The notes under the pieces: model-generated
Told to the model about the DNA's origin: nothing
The model's database searches: none
The model's input: only the letters and a program-made list of their open reading frames with translations
Translations under genes and position numbers: made by a program
Source: Sediminibacterium ginsengisoli
Lineage (GTDB): Bacteria; Bacteroidota; Bacteroidia; Chitinophagales; Chitinophagaceae
DNA: 6,626 nucleotides
Assembly (NCBI GenBank): GCA_943324415.2
Contig: CALPLN020000107.1
Location: 1 to 6,626, forward strand
Reading direction: 5' to 3'
Shown here: positions 6,528 to 6,626 of the stretch, piece by piece
Layout: each line of letters begins with the position of its first letter
Position numbering within the stretch: the stretch's first letter is position 1

Positions 6528-6626
6528 ATGATTACCAAACAAGCATTGAAAGTCCTATTTCCAGGTTTAGAAGAAGGTTTATACGATGCCATTTTAGAAA
6601 ATGCAGAAATTAAAGAAGTGGCAGCG
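6528..6626 (+). CDS. Probable Crp/Fnr-family regulator, N-terminal fragment
   Basis: The frame opens at ATG 6528 and stays open for 33 codons to the window edge, so the gene is truncated by the window and not broken. The peptide starts MITKQALKVLFPGLEEGLYD and continues into a helix ending EIKEVAA. This resembles the N-terminal helix leading into the cyclic-nucleotide-binding beta-roll of Bacteroidota Crp/Fnr regulators, where a 'F..l....l..i...ae.kevkaGe' pattern is usual. Neither the effector site nor the DNA-binding domain is visible, so the call rests on a short similarity. It starts 8 nt after the TspO-related gene and is probably the third gene of the operon. Confidence 0.5.
   Translation, partial: MITKQALKVLFPGLEEGLYDAILENAEIKEVAA

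Overview
The window looks like chromosomal DNA from a low-GC member of the Bacteroidota, most plausibly the Chitinophagaceae; the family level is inference. The signs are N-terminal signal peptides ending in a residue followed by Gln, a lipoprotein with a Bacteroidota-type lipobox, a type IX secretion (T9SS)-like C-terminal domain, the 'FQAVAR' surface-protein family, A/T-rich start sites without clear Shine-Dalgarno sequences, and one perfect TAnnTTTG promoter element. No transposase, integrase, CRISPR array or phage gene is visible.

Layout. Positions 1-1232 (minus strand) hold two overlapping genes for exported proteins: a short 'GFLQP' protein with a T9SS-like tail, then the N-terminal 226 residues of an FQAVAR-type protein that runs off the window's left edge. 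A 133-bp divergent gap (1233-1365) separates them from a plus-strand lipoprotein with a fibronectin-III-like domain (1366-1794), which is closed by a strong terminator. A secreted M20D/AbgB-like amidohydrolase follows (1900-3510) with its own terminator.

The intergenic region 3511-3781 contains a compact RNA unit: a consensus -7 promoter element, a 71-nt sequence that folds as a complete tRNA cloverleaf resembling tRNA-Cys(GCA), and a perfect-stem terminator 11 nt later. The tRNA lacks the near-universal U33, has a C1xA72 mismatch and carries G73 instead of the U73 expected for tRNA-Cys. It is therefore either a decaying tRNA copy or a tRNA-like RNA not used for ordinary decoding. This is the most interesting element in the window.

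From 3782 to the right edge is a tightly packed plus-strand operon: a secreted S9 prolyl-oligopeptidase-type peptidase, a TspO-related multi-span membrane protein overlapping it by ATGA, and the first 33 codons of a likely Crp/Fnr-type regulator. The two secreted hydrolases (M20D and S9) suggest peptide and amide scavenging outside the cytoplasm. The surface-protein pair and the lipoprotein are envelope or exported products of unknown specific role.
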